A DNA stretch of 64,000 nucleotides from Azophilus sp965220425 (lineage in GTDB: Bacteria; Pseudomonadota; Gammaproteobacteria; Pseudomonadales; Azotimanducaceae). Positions 25,372-34,901 of the stretch are shown here, piece after piece; the first letter of the stretch is position 1, and each line of letters begins with the position of its first letter. A model generated the notes under the pieces. That model worked only from the letters and a program-made list of their open reading frames with translations. It did no database searches and was not told where the DNA came from. Made by a program: the position numbers and the translations under genes. The stretch spans positions 3,410,001-3,474,000 of the forward strand of contig OZ244830.1 of NCBI GenBank assembly GCA_965220425.1, in the 5' to 3' direction.

Positions 25372-25841
25372 CGCGTAGGTGACGTGCGGATCGAAGAGCG
25401 TCGCTTCTTCCGAGCAGATAGTTGCGCGATTATCAACCGATCAGCACCGCGGCGCGCTCGCGATGGGTCTCCGCTTAGGCGACCGACAAGGTCAAGCCCC
25501 AAGAGCCGCCGGCAACCACCCATTGCTCGATGCCAAGCTGTCCACGCAGGATCGCCATGTCCTGGATTGAAAGCCAGTTCGTATTCTCGGAGATTTCGCC
25601 CGTCGGTTCCGACACGCCATTGCCTGGCTGGTCGATCTGGATCATGCGCCAATTGTCGAGATCGAGAAGGGTCCGGTAGAACGCCTTGTTCTGACCACCG
25701 GGACCCGCCGCGACTCATGATGAGCTGCACACCGTCCGGATTGCCGCTCGCGGCCAATTTGATCCGATGGGGTTTCCGCTCGATGACGCCCCTGAGATGT
25801 GCCTCACGCTCCGTGTAGTCGAGAGCGTCCAGTCGTCTCAC
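25372..25841 (-). pseudogene. Prolyl iminopeptidase-like alpha/beta hydrolase, frameshifted
   Basis: The N-terminal frame reads HRIKLAASGNPDGVQLIM, the entry strand of proline iminopeptidases. A shift then moves homology to a second frame: GGPGGQNKAFYRTLLDLDNW, MIQIDQPGNGVSEPTG, and the nucleophile elbow VVAGGSWGLTLSVA, after which a stop occurs. Two more stops follow before the crotonase tail. The catalytic Asp and His parts are missing. Confidence 0.65.
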
Positions 25842-25851
25842 ACCCGGCTTC

Positions 25852-26514
25852 TCAGTCCTGGATGATGGCGGACGGTGCGAAGATGCGTTCTCCCAGGGCC
25901 GAGGCGAACGTCAACGCTCCCTTGGGCGTGCCGATTCGGAGTTCAAAGCCAGGCGCCTCGCCGGCCGCCACGGTAACGGGAATGTCGAGGCCGCGATAGA
26001 TGGCGGCGAGACACTCCGGCTCGGGATGGACCGCCTGCAACGAAAGCAGCTTCAATCCCTGGGCGGATGTGTCCGATGGGTGAGGTGTCTTGCCCCAATC
26101 GATGTAGAAAGGCACCTGATCGCCGTAATCGTGCCCCACCAGATAGAGCCCGGTCCATGAGAGCAGGACGCCGTCGGGCGTCTCCCTGGATCCGGCAGCG
26201 GGCCCCACGGTCGTCAGGGCCGCCGCCTCCGCTGCCGCTACCGTAGCGGCCATGTCCTCCGTTCGCGCAGCAAACCCGGCAATGTGCGGTTCCCAGTGGG
26301 AGACGAGCCTTGCACCGAAACCCTGCGGTTCGTCGAGCTCCGGGTTCGGCGCAATGAACTCCATGTAGACCCCCTCCCCGACCGAGGCCAGCAGGTTGGC
26401 CGTGCCGAGTCCCGGGTGAACACCACCGACGGTGAGGACCACTCCCGTCTCGGCTTCAAACTGGTTTTTGAACCCTTCGCAGTCGGCAATGAGAAGAATG
26501 ATGTGGTCAAGCAT
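25852..26514 (-). CDS. Glyoxalase-like (VOC superfamily) protein
   Basis: A 220-residue protein beginning MLDHIILLIADCEGFKNQFE, the beta-alpha start of VOC-fold proteins, with GGVHPGLGTANLLASVGEGVYMEFI in the first module and a second module with GLKLLSLQAVHPEPECLAAIY. This is the Glyoxalase_3-like layout. His4, Glu53 or similar positions could bind metal; the substrate is unknown. It appears intact although both neighbours are decayed genes. Confidence 0.8.
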   Translation of the reverse strand: MLDHIILLIADCEGFKNQFEAETGVVLTVGGVHPGLGTANLLASVGEGVYMEFIAPNPELDEPQGFGARLVSHWEPHIAGFAARTEDMAATVAAAEAAALTTVGPAAGSRETPDGVLLSWTGLYLVGHDYGDQVPFYIDWGKTPHPSDTSAQGLKLLSLQAVHPEPECLAAIYRGLDIPVTVAAGEAPGFELRIGTPKGALTFASALGERIFAPSAIIQD

Positions 26515-26582
26515 GCTCGCGATTTCCGTATTCCGTCCAAAAAGTGTATGTCAATCACCGCTTTACCGCTCCGTGGATTCCT

Positions 26583-26816
26583 TTACTCCAACCCTGCGGC
26601 CCCGTCGAGCCCAGCCCCCGCCAGGAACGCTGCGACTTCCGCTGTTTTGAACGGAAATGCGGGGCGTCGCAGCACTTCATCGTACTCGGCGATCATGCGC
26701 ATGTCGTAGCAGAGAGTCAGCCGGCCGGCGGCCATCAACTCGACGATGACGCCGGGTGGGTTAAACGGCGTCAACAGGCCTGAAACGAGCACGTTGGTGT
26801 CTACTGCAACCCTCAC
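26583..26816 (-). pseudogene. PIN-domain toxin, C-terminally truncated
   Basis: 77 codons: MRVAVDTNVLVSGLL carries the first catalytic Asp, and MIAEYDEVLRRPAF is the middle helix of PIN_3 toxins. The family has about 135-140 residues. The second half with the remaining acidic residues (usually ...DxxD.LAV.SGADYLVTGD) is missing, so nuclease activity is unlikely. It overlaps the antitoxin frame by 4 bases. Confidence 0.65.
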
Positions 26817-27101
26817 CGGCGCCGTGACCTGCGCGTGGCGTCTATCCCGGCATTTACGTCATCAAGGGACAGGTCGTCGGCGCCCGTCTCCCGGGCGCGC
26901 TGTTGCATCGATGTTACGGCGATTTGCGCACGGGCCTGGCGAAGGGCTGCCAGGGATGTCTCAAGCGTCGATCCCGTGGTCGCCGTAAAGAACGGCAATG
27001 GGTTTGCCGTTAGAGGTGATGACCAGGTCCTGCTCCTCGGCAAGCGTATCCCAGACGGCCGCTGAGTGGTTGCGCAAATCGCGCACGCTGATGAAGTTCA
27101 T
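26813..27101 (-). pseudogene. Phd-type antitoxin with frameshift
   Basis: From ATG 27101 the frame reads MNFISVRDLRNHSAAVW, then LVITSNGKPIAVLYG, and meets a TGA soon after. The rest of the protein continues in another frame (GSTLETSLAALRQARAQIAV, then ADDLSLDDVNAGIDATRR). One base gained or lost near 26980 explains this. Paired with the truncated PIN gene, so the whole module seems dead. Confidence 0.7.
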
Positions 27102-27325
27102 TTCGCAATTCCGGCGATCAACTGTGTATACGATAATGTACTTGGTTGAGATACAGGATCAACCTGCCAATGCAGTACTGACTCGATCGCTCCGCCTTTT
27201 CTGGAGCAGGACGACCCGGAACGAATCCGCGCCGCGCCGTCGTATACGGGAGTGTCGCTTGCGACTGACACTCGTGCGGGTGGCGGGATTGAGCGACAGA
27301 GCTTTCGCCCCAAGTCCCGGTTGTA

Positions 27326-28732
27326 CTACTCAGACTCGTCCGGGGTTGTAGCGGCGAGGTCCTTCAACAGCAACAGCAACGACTCGCGCGCCAGCCAACG
27401 TCCGTTTGCCATGACGCCTTCGAGTTTCCAGAGATTGTCGATGTCATCGAGGGGATTTGCGCCAAGCAGCACGAGATCGGCCGCCATTCCGGGCAGAATC
27501 CTGCCGCGCCTGTCCGCATCGCCCAGGTAGCGCGCCGGCCCCGTCGTAGCCGCCTGCAGCGCCTGGTACGGCGACAGCCCGGCTTCCACGAATGCGCCGA
27601 TTTCATCGATCAGCGTGAATCCGGGTACGAGCGACGGAAACGTATCCGTACCGGTCATCACCCCAGCTCCGGCATCGTGCAGCTTCTTCAGGAACTTCAG
27701 CATCCGCGGCCGCGCTTGCCTGAGCATGTCGCGGGATTCCAGGGAGAACAGTTCTTCCAGCCCCGACTCGCGGAACCGGGCGATGAAGTCGGCGGGCATG
27801 TACGCGGCCATCGGGTGATCCGCGTAGGTTTCGAGCCGGTCGGCATCGATCAGCATTGAATTGACGACGAAGGTCGGGCAATTCCAGGTACCCGCCGCCA
27901 CGGTCGCCCGGACGAGTTGGTCCATTCTTGCGTCTGACATGTTGAGCCAGGAGGCGAACCGTTCGGCGCTGCGTCCGCCGTCTTTCTCGAGAGCCTCCAG
28001 CGACAGGCCGTCGATGTCGTAGCCGCGAAAATGCTCGATCGAGGCCTGGCCGTCGGCAAGCACCTCCTCCACGCCCACTTCGAACGGCACATGGCCGATG
28101 TACGGAATGCCGAGCTTGCCGGCCTCGTCCGCCACCGCCTTGTAGGATTCCCGGGACAGCGTGTGATAGATCTTGATCGACCCGTAGCCATCCGCCGCGA
28201 ACTGCCGCACGGCGGCGCGGGCCTCCGCCGCCGACAGCACCTTGGTCGCGAAGCCCCAGACGGCGTTCTCGCCTTCGAGCAGCGGACCGGCGTTGTCGAT
28301 GCGCGGGCCGGCCAGTTCCCCCTTCTCGACCGCTTGCGCGAGCGCGAGCGTTGCCGGCGAACCGACTGCGTTTCGAAGTGTGGTGACGCCCGTCGCCAGG
28401 TACAGCAGCAGGTCTGCCCGTTCTCCCGACTGACCCGGCTGATAGTCGAATCCCACATGCGCATGCATGTCCGCAAGCCCGGGCATGAGGAACTTGCCCG
28501 ACCCGTCTATGCGTGTTGCCCGGGCCGGAATCGAACCCTCGTCCGGCGGGCTGACCGACAGGATGCGGCCGCCCTGCACCAGTACGGTTCGATGCGGCAC
28601 CGGTACCGGGCTCTCCATGGACACGACGGTTACATCGACAAACGCGTAATCCGCATTCCCCACTAACGAATCGGACTCTGCGGCTGCAGGGGCGGTGAAC
28701 AGGGTCAGTGCGACGAACATTGCAAGGCGCAT
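27326..28732 (-). CDS. Secreted amidohydrolase (metal-dependent)
   Basis: 468 residues with a signal peptide (MRLAMFVALTLFTAPAAAE). Amidohydrolase-superfamily features: HxH in LADMHAHVGF (His90, His92), Lys in GSIKIYHTLS, His in YIGHVPFEVG and IEHFRGYD, and Asp in MTGTDTFPS. The C-terminus has GRILPGMAADLVLLGANPLDDI, typical of imidazolonepropionase/prolidase-like members. It acts in the periplasm on an unknown amide or cyclic substrate. Divergent from the second TonB receptor; paralogous to the proteins at 31261, 36886 and 39124. The frame extends to 28921, but the signal peptide fixes the start. Confidence 0.88.
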   Translation of the reverse strand: MRLAMFVALTLFTAPAAAESDSLVGNADYAFVDVTVVSMESPVPVPHRTVLVQGGRILSVSPPDEGSIPARATRIDGSGKFLMPGLADMHAHVGFDYQPGQSGERADLLLYLATGVTTLRNAVGSPATLALAQAVEKGELAGPRIDNAGPLLEGENAVWGFATKVLSAAEARAAVRQFAADGYGSIKIYHTLSRESYKAVADEAGKLGIPYIGHVPFEVGVEEVLADGQASIEHFRGYDIDGLSLEALEKDGGRSAERFASWLNMSDARMDQLVRATVAAGTWNCPTFVVNSMLIDADRLETYADHPMAAYMPADFIARFRESGLEELFSLESRDMLRQARPRMLKFLKKLHDAGAGVMTGTDTFPSLVPGFTLIDEIGAFVEAGLSPYQALQAATTGPARYLGDADRRGRILPGMAADLVLLGANPLDDIDNLWKLEGVMANGRWLARESLLLLLKDLAATTPDESE

Positions 28733-28751
28733 GGCATCGGTCTCCGGTCTG

Positions 28752-28802
28752 GTGTCCTTTGCGGCCGGGTGTCCTTTGCGGCCGGGTGTCCTTTCCGGTC
28801 GG
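28752..28802. repeat. 17-bp tandem repeat, three units
   Basis: Two identical copies of GTGTCCTTTGCGGCCGG (28752-28768, 28769-28785) and a third with two changes (28786-28802). They lie 20 bp upstream of the amidohydrolase start on its minus strand, in the leader region, and could vary in number by slippage. Confidence 0.85.
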
Positions 28803-29075
28803 CTTCCCCTCCAGTCTGCTTGAACCATGCCATAAAACCGCTGCCCGGGCACAGGTCCGACGCGCCCAGCTAAACGTCCGCCGGGCCCCACGCAAAGTGA
28901 AAAAAATGCCAGTTCATTCAATAATCGTCGTTTTCATAATTTTTTCACCGCTTAGCAATAGTTTGCGTATTACGCCTACCCTAAGATAGAGATGGGCAAA
29001 GCGCCCGGGGGAACGAATACTCACTGGAATGCCGGCGTCCAACAGAAGCGCCGCGACCCACGGTTGGAGGCTCTC

Positions 29076-31253
29076 ATGAAAACCGTTCAACCCCGCTGCA
29101 GCAACCTGCTTCCGAGCGCGGTGCTGCTCCTGTCAATTTCATTGGTTTCCGCGCCCCTCACTGCAGAGGATGGCGCGGAACCGGTTCTCGAGGAAATCCT
29201 GGTCACCGCCTCGAAGCGCATGGAAAACGTGCAGGACCTGCCGTTCAGCGTGGTCGCCATCGGCGAGCAGACCATCAGCGACAGCCAACTGACCTCCGCC
29301 CAGGATCTGGCCCAGATGACACCGGGACTGAACTTCATCGAGACCATCGGCCGCGCAACCGGCACGCCCGTCATCCGCGGCATCTCCCCCACCGCCTTTC
29401 AGGACCCGACGGTACTTGTCTACACCGACGGGTTCACGCTGGGACTGACCGGCGAATCCAACAACGCCTACCTGTTCGACCTCGAGCGCATCGAAGTGCT
29501 CAAGGGCCCCTACCCCACCCTGTACGGGCGCAATGCCCTGGGCGGTGTGATCAACTACATCGTCAAGAAACCGGGAGACGAGTTCGAGGGCTACGCCCGG
29601 GCGGAGTGGGGCAGCATCAAGGACGGGGCCGGCGTCGTTGACACGGCATTCAGCGCTGGCGGGCCGCTGGTGGAAAACCGGCTCTACGCCAAGGTCGCTG
29701 TCGGCTACCGGGAAGACGGCGGCTACCTCGACAACCTGTTCGACGGCGGCTCCAACGTGAACGATCAGGAAGACCTGAACCTGGGCGGGATTCTGCGTGC
29801 CACACCGTCGGACAACCTGGAGGTGACACTGACATCGAGCTATGCGGAAGCCCACGATGCCTGCGGCGACTGCTCCAACGTTCCGCAACCCTGGGGCCTG
29901 GGAACGTTTCAGGATTACGTGATGCTGGGCCAAGGCACGCCGGACATCAACGATGCGGACCGGTCCGTGAACCAGGACCTGCTCGGGTTCTACGACAAGG
30001 AGGAGCAGCGGCACGTGCTGAACTTAAGCTACGACTTCGGCGCCGCGAACCTGACCAACATCTTCGGTTACGGCGAACTCGACATTCACACCAAGGCCGA
30101 CCTCGACCGCCTGCCGGGCTTTACGCTGACCGGATCGATAGCCTTCGACAACTTCGTCGACATGCAGGGGTGGAGCAACGAACTGCGGCTGTCATCGACC
30201 GGCGACGGCGCCTTTCGCTGGCTGTTGGGTTTCTATTATTTCGATCTCGAAAGAGACCAGGTGATCACCCTCGATTCACTGTTCGGCACCTTTCCGGTCG
30301 AGGACAGCGCCCGGGACATCGAGAACTACGCGTTCTACGTCAATGCCGACTACGACATTACCGAGCGCTTCACCCTCGGCTTCGGGCTGCGCTACGACGA
30401 CGAACAGACCGGCATCGAGGACCACCTGACCGGCATCGCCCGCGAAGGCGACGCCGACGAAATCCTGCCCAAGTTCACCGCCAGCTACCGCCCCTCCGAC
30501 GACCTGACCCTCTATGCCACGGTTTCGAAGGGCTATCACGCCGGTGGGCTGAACTCGCCCACGGCGCCGCTGCCCGCCTACGACCCGGAGTTTCTGTGGA
30601 ACTACGAAATCGGCGCGAAAGGGACCTCTCCCGAAGGCAGGATGCGTTACGACATTGCCGCGTTCTACATGGACTGGACAGACCAGCAGTTGGAAACCAC
30701 GTTCTTCAACGGCTTCTTCAATGAAGCCTACGTGATCAACGCCGGCAAATCGCGCGTTTACGGCATCGACGGCTCGATTCAGGCGGAACTTGGCGACGGA
30801 CTGACCGTCTCGGCCGCTCTCGCCTGGTTGAACGCCGAGTACAAGGAGGCCACTGACAGTCTCACCGCCCCGGGGCTGGGCCTCGACCCGGACATCTCGG
30901 GCAACGACATGATCAACACGCCCGACATCACGGCGACGATCGGCGCACAGTACATCCGGCCCATCGGCAACGGCCGCTGGAACATGCGCCTGCGCTTCGA
31001 CGGCACCTACAACGGCGAGTTCGCCGTCGACTCATCGAACGTGGGGGTCGTGGACGCCTACTTCATGGCAAATGCCTATGCGGGCATACAGAACGAACAC
31101 CTCGAAGTCGGCGTCTATGCGCGCAACCTGTTCGACGAGAAATACCTGACCGGCGGTTTCGTTCCCGGGTTCAACCCGTTCCTGGCGTTCCCGCCGCTCG
31201 CATCCATCGGCCGGCCGCGGACGGTCGGAGTGCGATTGCGCTTCAGCTATTGA
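29076..31253 (+). CDS. TonB-dependent outer-membrane receptor
   Basis: 725 residues. Signal peptide SAVLLLSISLVSAPLTAED, TonB box-like EEILVTASKRMENVQDLPFSV, plug motifs PVIRGISPTAFQDP and RIEVLKGPYPTLYGRNALGGVINYI, and a barrel ending in RFSY. ATG 29076 has GGAGG six bases before it; the open frame to 28992 is dismissed. A cysteine pair in an extracellular loop (DACGDCSNV) is unusual for TonB receptors. It forms a divergent pair with the amidohydrolase at 27326 and is followed 7 bases later by another amidohydrolase, which suggests uptake coupled to hydrolysis. Confidence 0.93.
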   Translation: MKTVQPRCSNLLPSAVLLLSISLVSAPLTAEDGAEPVLEEILVTASKRMENVQDLPFSVVAIGEQTISDSQLTSAQDLAQMTPGLNFIETIGRATGTPVIRGISPTAFQDPTVLVYTDGFTLGLTGESNNAYLFDLERIEVLKGPYPTLYGRNALGGVINYIVKKPGDEFEGYARAEWGSIKDGAGVVDTAFSAGGPLVENRLYAKVAVGYREDGGYLDNLFDGGSNVNDQEDLNLGGILRATPSDNLEVTLTSSYAEAHDACGDCSNVPQPWGLGTFQDYVMLGQGTPDINDADRSVNQDLLGFYDKEEQRHVLNLSYDFGAANLTNIFGYGELDIHTKADLDRLPGFTLTGSIAFDNFVDMQGWSNELRLSSTGDGAFRWLLGFYYFDLERDQVITLDSLFGTFPVEDSARDIENYAFYVNADYDITERFTLGFGLRYDDEQTGIEDHLTGIAREGDADEILPKFTASYRPSDDLTLYATVSKGYHAGGLNSPTAPLPAYDPEFLWNYEIGAKGTSPEGRMRYDIAAFYMDWTDQQLETTFFNGFFNEAYVINAGKSRVYGIDGSIQAELGDGLTVSAALAWLNAEYKEATDSLTAPGLGLDPDISGNDMINTPDITATIGAQYIRPIGNGRWNMRLRFDGTYNGEFAVDSSNVGVVDAYFMANAYAGIQNEHLEVGVYARNLFDEKYLTGGFVPGFNPFLAFPPLASIGRPRTVGVRLRFSY

Positions 31254-31260
31254 CCCGGCG

Positions 31261-32733
31261 GTGAACGGCTTGAGGCGTACCGGCTACGCGCTGCTGGCAG
31301 CGGCCGCTGCCGGCTGTGCGGCCCCACCGCCGGCGGTCGACGGGGACATCGCGTTCGTCGCCGTCAACGTCGTCTCGATGCTGTCCGACGGGGTGACCCC
31401 GGGCCAGACTGTCATCGTCGACGACGGGACCGTCACCCGAATCGTGCCCGACGGCGCTGTCACCCTGGCCGAAGACGTCCTGGTGTTGGACGGTGCCGGC
31501 CGATACCTCATGCCGGCCCTTGCCGACATGCACACCCACGTCGCCGACACCGAGTCGCTGCAACTGAACGTCGCCTACGGCGTGACGGCGCTACGTAACC
31601 TGTGGGGCAACGCCGAGGTGCTCGCCTGGCGCGATGCGATCGCCGCCGGCGAGCTGTTCGGCCCGGAATTCCTCACCGCATCGCCGATCATCGACCACGA
31701 TCCGCCTTCCATCCCCGGCTCGGCACTGCTGACGCGGCCGGAGGACGCGGATGCGATGGTGCGCACCTTCAAGGAGCAAGGCTACGACTTCCTGAAGCCC
31801 TACCGGCTGCTGCAGGAAGATGTTTACATTGCCATGATGGAAGCGGCGGAACGGTACGGAATTCCGGTCGAGGGGCACATGCCGGAAGCGATCGACGTGG
31901 CACAGGCCATCGAACTCGGCCACGACGTCATCGAGCACGCCACCGGATTCAGCGCCGCGATCGTGGCCGACGGCATCCCCTGGAAACCGGCCTTCCGGTC
32001 CCGGGAAATGGTCGAAACCATCGGCCGGATCAACGCGGGGGAACTCGACTACGAACAGGTTTTCAGCCGCGACAGGCTGCACGAACTCTCACGCCTTGCC
32101 GCCGCCAGAGGCACGGCCGTGACAGTCACCTTCCAGGCGGTGGGGCTGCGAGCCCTGTCCGCCGCCGACCGGCACGCGCTGCGCGGCCATGCGCTGATCG
32201 GGTACGTGGCGCCCCCGTTTCGCGCTTTCTGGTTCGCCGACAGTTTCGACAGCGTACTGCCCGGCGACGACGTCTTCAGCGACGAGGAGATCGACTCGCT
32301 GGAAGGATTCGTCACCCGGGAATTCGGTGCCTGGATCGGCATCATGCAAGCGGAAGGCGTACTGCTGCTCGGCGGCACCGACGCCGCCAACCCGGGGCTC
32401 TTCCATGGATGGTCGCTGCACGATGAGCTTGCAAACCTGGTGAAATGGGCCGGTCTAACTCCGTTCGAAGCCATCAAAACGGTAACCGTGAACGCTGCGC
32501 AATACTGGAACCGGGTAGGCGAGCGTGGCGTCGTGGCGCCCGGCGCGGAGGCGGACCTGCTGCTGCTTGCGGCCAATCCGCTGGACGACATTGCCAATAC
32601 GCGCACCATCGAAGGAGTGGTTATCGACGGCAGATGGCTGGACCGGGGCGAACTCGACGGGTTGCTCGATTCGGTATCGGAATCGTATGCAACGGCTGAC
32701 AGCACCCTGAACGAATCGGATGCGTCTTCATGA
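31261..32733 (+). CDS. Amidohydrolase lipoprotein
   Basis: 490 residues, GTG start. A lipobox AAAAAGC puts lipidation near Cys19, so the enzyme is probably anchored to a membrane facing the periplasm. Metal ligands: HxH in LADMHTHVADT, Lys in YDFLKPYRLLQ, His in VEGHMPEA and VIEHATGFS, Asp in LLGGTDAANPG. The C-terminus reads GVVAPGAEADLLLLAANPLDDIA. Same subfamily as the neighbours at 27326, 36886 and 39124. Overlaps the AraC-type gene by 4 bases, so both are probably expressed together with the TonB receptor. Confidence 0.88.
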   Translation: MNGLRRTGYALLAAAAAGCAAPPPAVDGDIAFVAVNVVSMLSDGVTPGQTVIVDDGTVTRIVPDGAVTLAEDVLVLDGAGRYLMPALADMHTHVADTESLQLNVAYGVTALRNLWGNAEVLAWRDAIAAGELFGPEFLTASPIIDHDPPSIPGSALLTRPEDADAMVRTFKEQGYDFLKPYRLLQEDVYIAMMEAAERYGIPVEGHMPEAIDVAQAIELGHDVIEHATGFSAAIVADGIPWKPAFRSREMVETIGRINAGELDYEQVFSRDRLHELSRLAAARGTAVTVTFQAVGLRALSAADRHALRGHALIGYVAPPFRAFWFADSFDSVLPGDDVFSDEEIDSLEGFVTREFGAWIGIMQAEGVLLLGGTDAANPGLFHGWSLHDELANLVKWAGLTPFEAIKTVTVNAAQYWNRVGERGVVAPGAEADLLLLAANPLDDIANTRTIEGVVIDGRWLDRGELDGLLDSVSESYATADSTLNESDASS

Positions 32734-33875
32734 ACCGTAAGCTCACCCTCGAGGAACCCCGCTCCGATATTGTCGTTGCCAAGGCACCGATCGACCTGAG
32801 CGGCACCACCCGTGAGATCGATGCGGCCGCCCGCATACAGTCCCGCACCCAAGTCCGGTCGGAAGGCGCCCGGACTTCCGCCGCATCCTCGAATTCAAAG
32901 GAACTCACCAGACAGTTCGACGGTCTCCGGTACAGCGTCAGAACCTACGTTCCCAAGGATGAGGGCGAGGGCTACTGGGACCTGTACCGGGTGAGCGAAG
33001 ACATATTCGTGCTGATTGCCGACTGCATCTACAACGAAGTCAAGTGGGTCGGCGTGCCGGGCGAGCGTTGTTTCAAGATTCGATTCCTGAGATCCGGCGT
33101 GCTCGTCGGCGAAAACGGACAACACTACCTCGCCGGCGCGAACGCGATGTTCTCCTGCTATCCCGGGGACGCGGGAGACGGCTATTTCATTCCCGCCGAC
33201 ACGGCTTGCAGCCTGGTCGTGGTGCAATGCTCGAACCGGGCGCTGTGGAACGAACTCGGTATCGATCCGAACCAGGCGCCCGTGCCGCTGAAGGACCTCG
33301 CCACCGGCGAAAACGAGGCGCCCCAGGCCCGGACATTCGAATCGACCGCGCCGATAACCCGGGCATTTGCCGACCTGCTCGATTCCAGGGATCTCTTCGA
33401 GTCGAACCTTCGGGGCTGGTTCGTCGAGGCAAAAGCCAGGGAGATCATCGCATCGTTCGTGCAGCTGCTGCTGCAGAAGCCGGACCTGAAGATCGGCAAC
33501 AATCGCCTCAGCCGGCGCGACCGGCACCGGATCCTCGAAGCCAAGGAGATCGTCCTCGCCAATATCGAAGACATACCGGCGATACCCGAGCTTGCCCACA
33601 TGGTCGGCATGAACCAGACCAAGCTGAAAGCCGGCTTCAAAGAAATTGTCGGCTCGACCATCGGCACCTTCGTGTCCCGGCACCAGATGAGCCTCGCGGC
33701 AAAGATGCTGACATCGACCGATCTCAGCATCTCACGGATCAGTCAGTCGTTCGGCTTCCGCCACCCGGGCAACTTCACACAGGCGTTCAAGCGCCACTTC
33801 GGGCGCGCGCCACGAGAATACCGGCGACAGGCGACCGGCCTGGCGCAGCACACATCCATCCAGGGGAGTCACTGA
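32730..33875 (+). CDS. AraC-family transcriptional regulator
   Basis: 381 residues. The last about 100 residues carry two helix-turn-helix units: IPELAHMVGMNQTKLKAGFKEIVG and ISRISQSFGFRHPGNFTQAFKRHFGRAPREYRR, the second being the hallmark AraC motif. The N-terminal part (about 60-240) is probably the ligand domain, preceded by a basic, disordered stretch. Its coupling to the amidohydrolase upstream and the oxidoreductase downstream suggests it controls this block, possibly in response to the imported compound. Confidence 0.9.
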   Translation: MNRKLTLEEPRSDIVVAKAPIDLSGTTREIDAAARIQSRTQVRSEGARTSAASSNSKELTRQFDGLRYSVRTYVPKDEGEGYWDLYRVSEDIFVLIADCIYNEVKWVGVPGERCFKIRFLRSGVLVGENGQHYLAGANAMFSCYPGDAGDGYFIPADTACSLVVVQCSNRALWNELGIDPNQAPVPLKDLATGENEAPQARTFESTAPITRAFADLLDSRDLFESNLRGWFVEAKAREIIASFVQLLLQKPDLKIGNNRLSRRDRHRILEAKEIVLANIEDIPAIPELAHMVGMNQTKLKAGFKEIVGSTIGTFVSRHQMSLAAKMLTSTDLSISRISQSFGFRHPGNFTQAFKRHFGRAPREYRRQATGLAQHTSIQGSH

Positions 33876-33877
33876 CC

Positions 33878-34888
33878 GTGCGAGCAGCCGTTGTATACGA
33901 ACACGGTGACCGGGATGTCATCCGGCTAGTAGACGACCATCCGCGACCATCGGCGAATAAAGGCTGGGTCGTCCTCCGGGTCGGCGCAACTTCCATCAAT
34001 TTCCACGACATCTTCACGCGCCGCGGCATGCCGGGCATCCGCATACCGTTACCCATCGTCATCGGTTCGGACGTGACCGGCGAGATCGTGGAAATCGGCG
34101 AAGGCGTCCAGGGCTGGTCGGTGGGCGACCGCGTGCTGGTCGACCCACTGCCCTGCGAAGGCACCGACTGGCTGTTTCTCGGCGAGAAGCTCGACGGCGG
34201 CCGTGCCGAGTACTGCGCCGTGCACTCGGAACAGTTGGTGGCCTTGCCCGATTCCGTCAGCTACGAAATTGCCGCCTCGCTGCCCATCGCCTATGGAACC
34301 TCGCACCGGATGCTGTTTGCCCGTGGAGGCCTCAAGGCCGGCGAGACGGTGCTGATACTCGGCGCCAGCGGCGGCGTCGGCACCAGTTGCGTGCTGCTCG
34401 CGAAGATGGCGGGTGCGGAAGTGATTGCCTGCGGCTCCTCCGACGATAAGTTGCGGCGGCTCGGCGAGATTGGCGCGGACCACCTGATCAACTACCGGCG
34501 CGACGGTATGCGCGAGGCGGTCTACGACATCGTCGGCCGGCCGCGGATCTCGAAAACCGGCGGCGTCGACCTGGCGGTCAACTACACCGGGGGCAAGACC
34601 TGGAAGGAGACCCTGCGCTGTGTCGGCTACAACGGCCGCATGATCACCTGCGGCGCCACGGCCGGTTTCGACGAGGAGGTGGACTGCCGCTTCGTCTGGA
34701 CCTTCGAACATACCATCATCGGCTCCGATGGCTGGTCGCGGGAGGACATCGTCGAACTGCTCTCGCGGGTGGAGTCGGGCAAGCTGAAACCCGTGATTCA
34801 CGGCGTTCTCCCGCTCGATGAAATTCGGGAAGCGGACCGGCTGCTCGAAGACCGGGAAGCCTTCGGCAAAGTCATCGTCACGCCCTGA
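33878..34888 (+). CDS. Zinc-type alcohol dehydrogenase/quinone oxidoreductase
   Basis: 336 residues of the MDR superfamily. GroES-like N-domain with SINFHDIFTRRGMPG, PIVIGSDVTGEIVEIGEGV and VGDRVLVDP; NAD(P) domain with VLILGASGGVGTSCVLLAKMAGAEVIACGSS. Only some of the zinc-site residues are present (the Cys-His pair is SIN-F-H), so it more likely belongs to the zinc-free quinone-oxidoreductase-like group. GTG start with GGGGAG upstream, 2 bases after the AraC gene stop. Confidence 0.85.
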   Translation: MRAAVVYEHGDRDVIRLVDDHPRPSANKGWVVLRVGATSINFHDIFTRRGMPGIRIPLPIVIGSDVTGEIVEIGEGVQGWSVGDRVLVDPLPCEGTDWLFLGEKLDGGRAEYCAVHSEQLVALPDSVSYEIAASLPIAYGTSHRMLFARGGLKAGETVLILGASGGVGTSCVLLAKMAGAEVIACGSSDDKLRRLGEIGADHLINYRRDGMREAVYDIVGRPRISKTGGVDLAVNYTGGKTWKETLRCVGYNGRMITCGATAGFDEEVDCRFVWTFEHTIIGSDGWSREDIVELLSRVESGKLKPVIHGVLPLDEIREADRLLEDREAFGKVIVTP

Positions 34889-34901
34889 ACGGGTTGCTGG
34901 C

